Assembly (NCBI GenBank): GCA_027056525.1
Contig: JALUKO010000055.1
Location: 1 to 5,455, forward strand
From: Helicobacteraceae bacterium
Lineage (GTDB): Bacteria > Campylobacterota > Campylobacteria > Campylobacterales > Sulfurimonadaceae
Reading direction: 5' to 3'
Length of the DNA stretch: 5,455 nucleotides
Part shown: in pieces, positions 5,245 through 5,455 of the stretch
Layout: each line of letters opens with the position of its first letter
Numbering within the stretch: the first letter of the stretch is position 1
Program-made: the position numbers and the translations under genes
Notes under the pieces: model-generated
Databases searched by the model: none
What the model saw: only the letters and a program-made list of their open reading frames with translations
Told to the model about the DNA's origin: nothing

Positions 5245-5455
5245 TTGAAAAATATTGTTTTAATAGGTTTTATGGGTGTAGGCAAAGGGAGTATAGCAAG
5301 AGAAGTTATCAAGCACTCCAAGTATATCGCCATAGACACGGATGATCTTATAGAGAGCATGGAAAATCGTAGAGTGAAAAAAATCTTTGAAAATGAGGGT
5401 GAGAACTATTTTAGAAAACTTGAGGCAAACATAGCCCAATGGCTGCAAAGCAGTG
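5245..5455 (+). CDS. aroK: Shikimate kinase, N-terminal part (3' end cut by window edge)
   Basis: Shikimate kinase phosphorylates shikimate with ATP in the chorismate pathway for aromatic amino acids, in the cytoplasm. Seventy codons are visible, of about 165-175 expected. The start is TTG, followed by KNIVLIGFMGVGKGSIAR, a P-loop NTPase opening. DTDDLIE (31-37) gives the shikimate- and Mg-site acidic residues, with Asp33 at the position of Asp34 in the M. tuberculosis enzyme. KKIFENEGENYFRKLE (45-60) matches the family's I-F-x3-GE-x2-FR-x-x-E pattern, with Arg57 as the expected shikimate-binding arginine. The residue after the P-loop lysine (Lys14) is Gly15, then Ser16, where the consensus has Ser or Thr directly after Lys. 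The gene is 11 bp after the membrane protein and probably shares its transcript, though the functions look unrelated. The identification is strong; the LID domain and C-terminus cannot be checked. Confidence 0.9.
   Translation, partial: MKNIVLIGFMGVGKGSIAREVIKHSKYIAIDTDDLIESMENRRVKKIFENEGENYFRKLEANIAQWLQSS

Noticed and set aside
5272..5274. ATG as the start of aroK
   Set aside because: It would begin at Met10 and remove the first glycine and the beta strand of the P-loop. The TTG at 5245 has a proper ribosome site.
5260..5448. A 62-codon open frame on the minus strand opposite aroK
   Set aside because: The plus strand carries clear shikimate kinase motifs over the same stretch, so the antisense frame is incidental.

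Overview
The window is AT-rich, gene-dense chromosomal DNA. It most likely comes from a member of the Campylobacterota (formerly Epsilonproteobacteria), perhaps a Sulfurimonas-like bacterium. The strongest argument is gene order. A secreted S41 protease, then purC, purS, purQ and a small exported protein, all on one strand, matches from memory the Campylobacter jejuni run Cj0511-Cj0515. The protein sequences, the AT-rich promoters without clear -35 boxes, and the free-standing PurS/PurQ subunits fit this. The genus is an inference.

Left part (1-3354, minus strand): a compact co-directional gene set read leftward. It starts with a periplasmic carboxyl-terminal processing protease (S41, with signal peptide, PDZ domain and Ser-Lys-Gln catalytic residues). 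SAICAR synthetase (purC), the PurS and PurQ subunits of FGAM synthase, and the 5' part of an exported protein of unknown function follow. Junctions are 8 bp, 5 bp, a 1-base overlap and a 1-base overlap, so this is almost certainly one operon with translational coupling. PurQ supplies ammonia and PurS helps couple it to the synthase subunit PurL, which is not in the window. PurC acts later in the same IMP pathway.

Middle (3355-3496): a 142-bp divergent promoter region. It has a TATAAT box facing each way and two inverted repeats, TAACAA-T-TTGTTA and CAATGGCCATTG. The second lies just upstream of the rightward -10 box, where a repressor would act.

Right part (3497-5455, plus strand): a methionine-rich single-domain hemerythrin and a 12-helix membrane protein (GTG start, 9 bp downstream), then shikimate kinase (aroK, TTG start, cut by the window edge). 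The membrane protein carries a G-x3-[Q/K]-x2-P motif three times at near-regular spacing. That suggests a threefold-repeated fold like heme-copper oxidase subunit I or NnrS. A diiron O2/NO-binding protein beside such a membrane protein points to a possible oxygen or nitric oxide sensing or detoxification pair; this is inference. The shikimate kinase reads GKGS where the Walker A consensus has GK[S/T].

No tRNA, rRNA, CRISPR array, insertion sequence or convincing rho-independent terminator was seen. No stretch above 300 bases lacks a gene.
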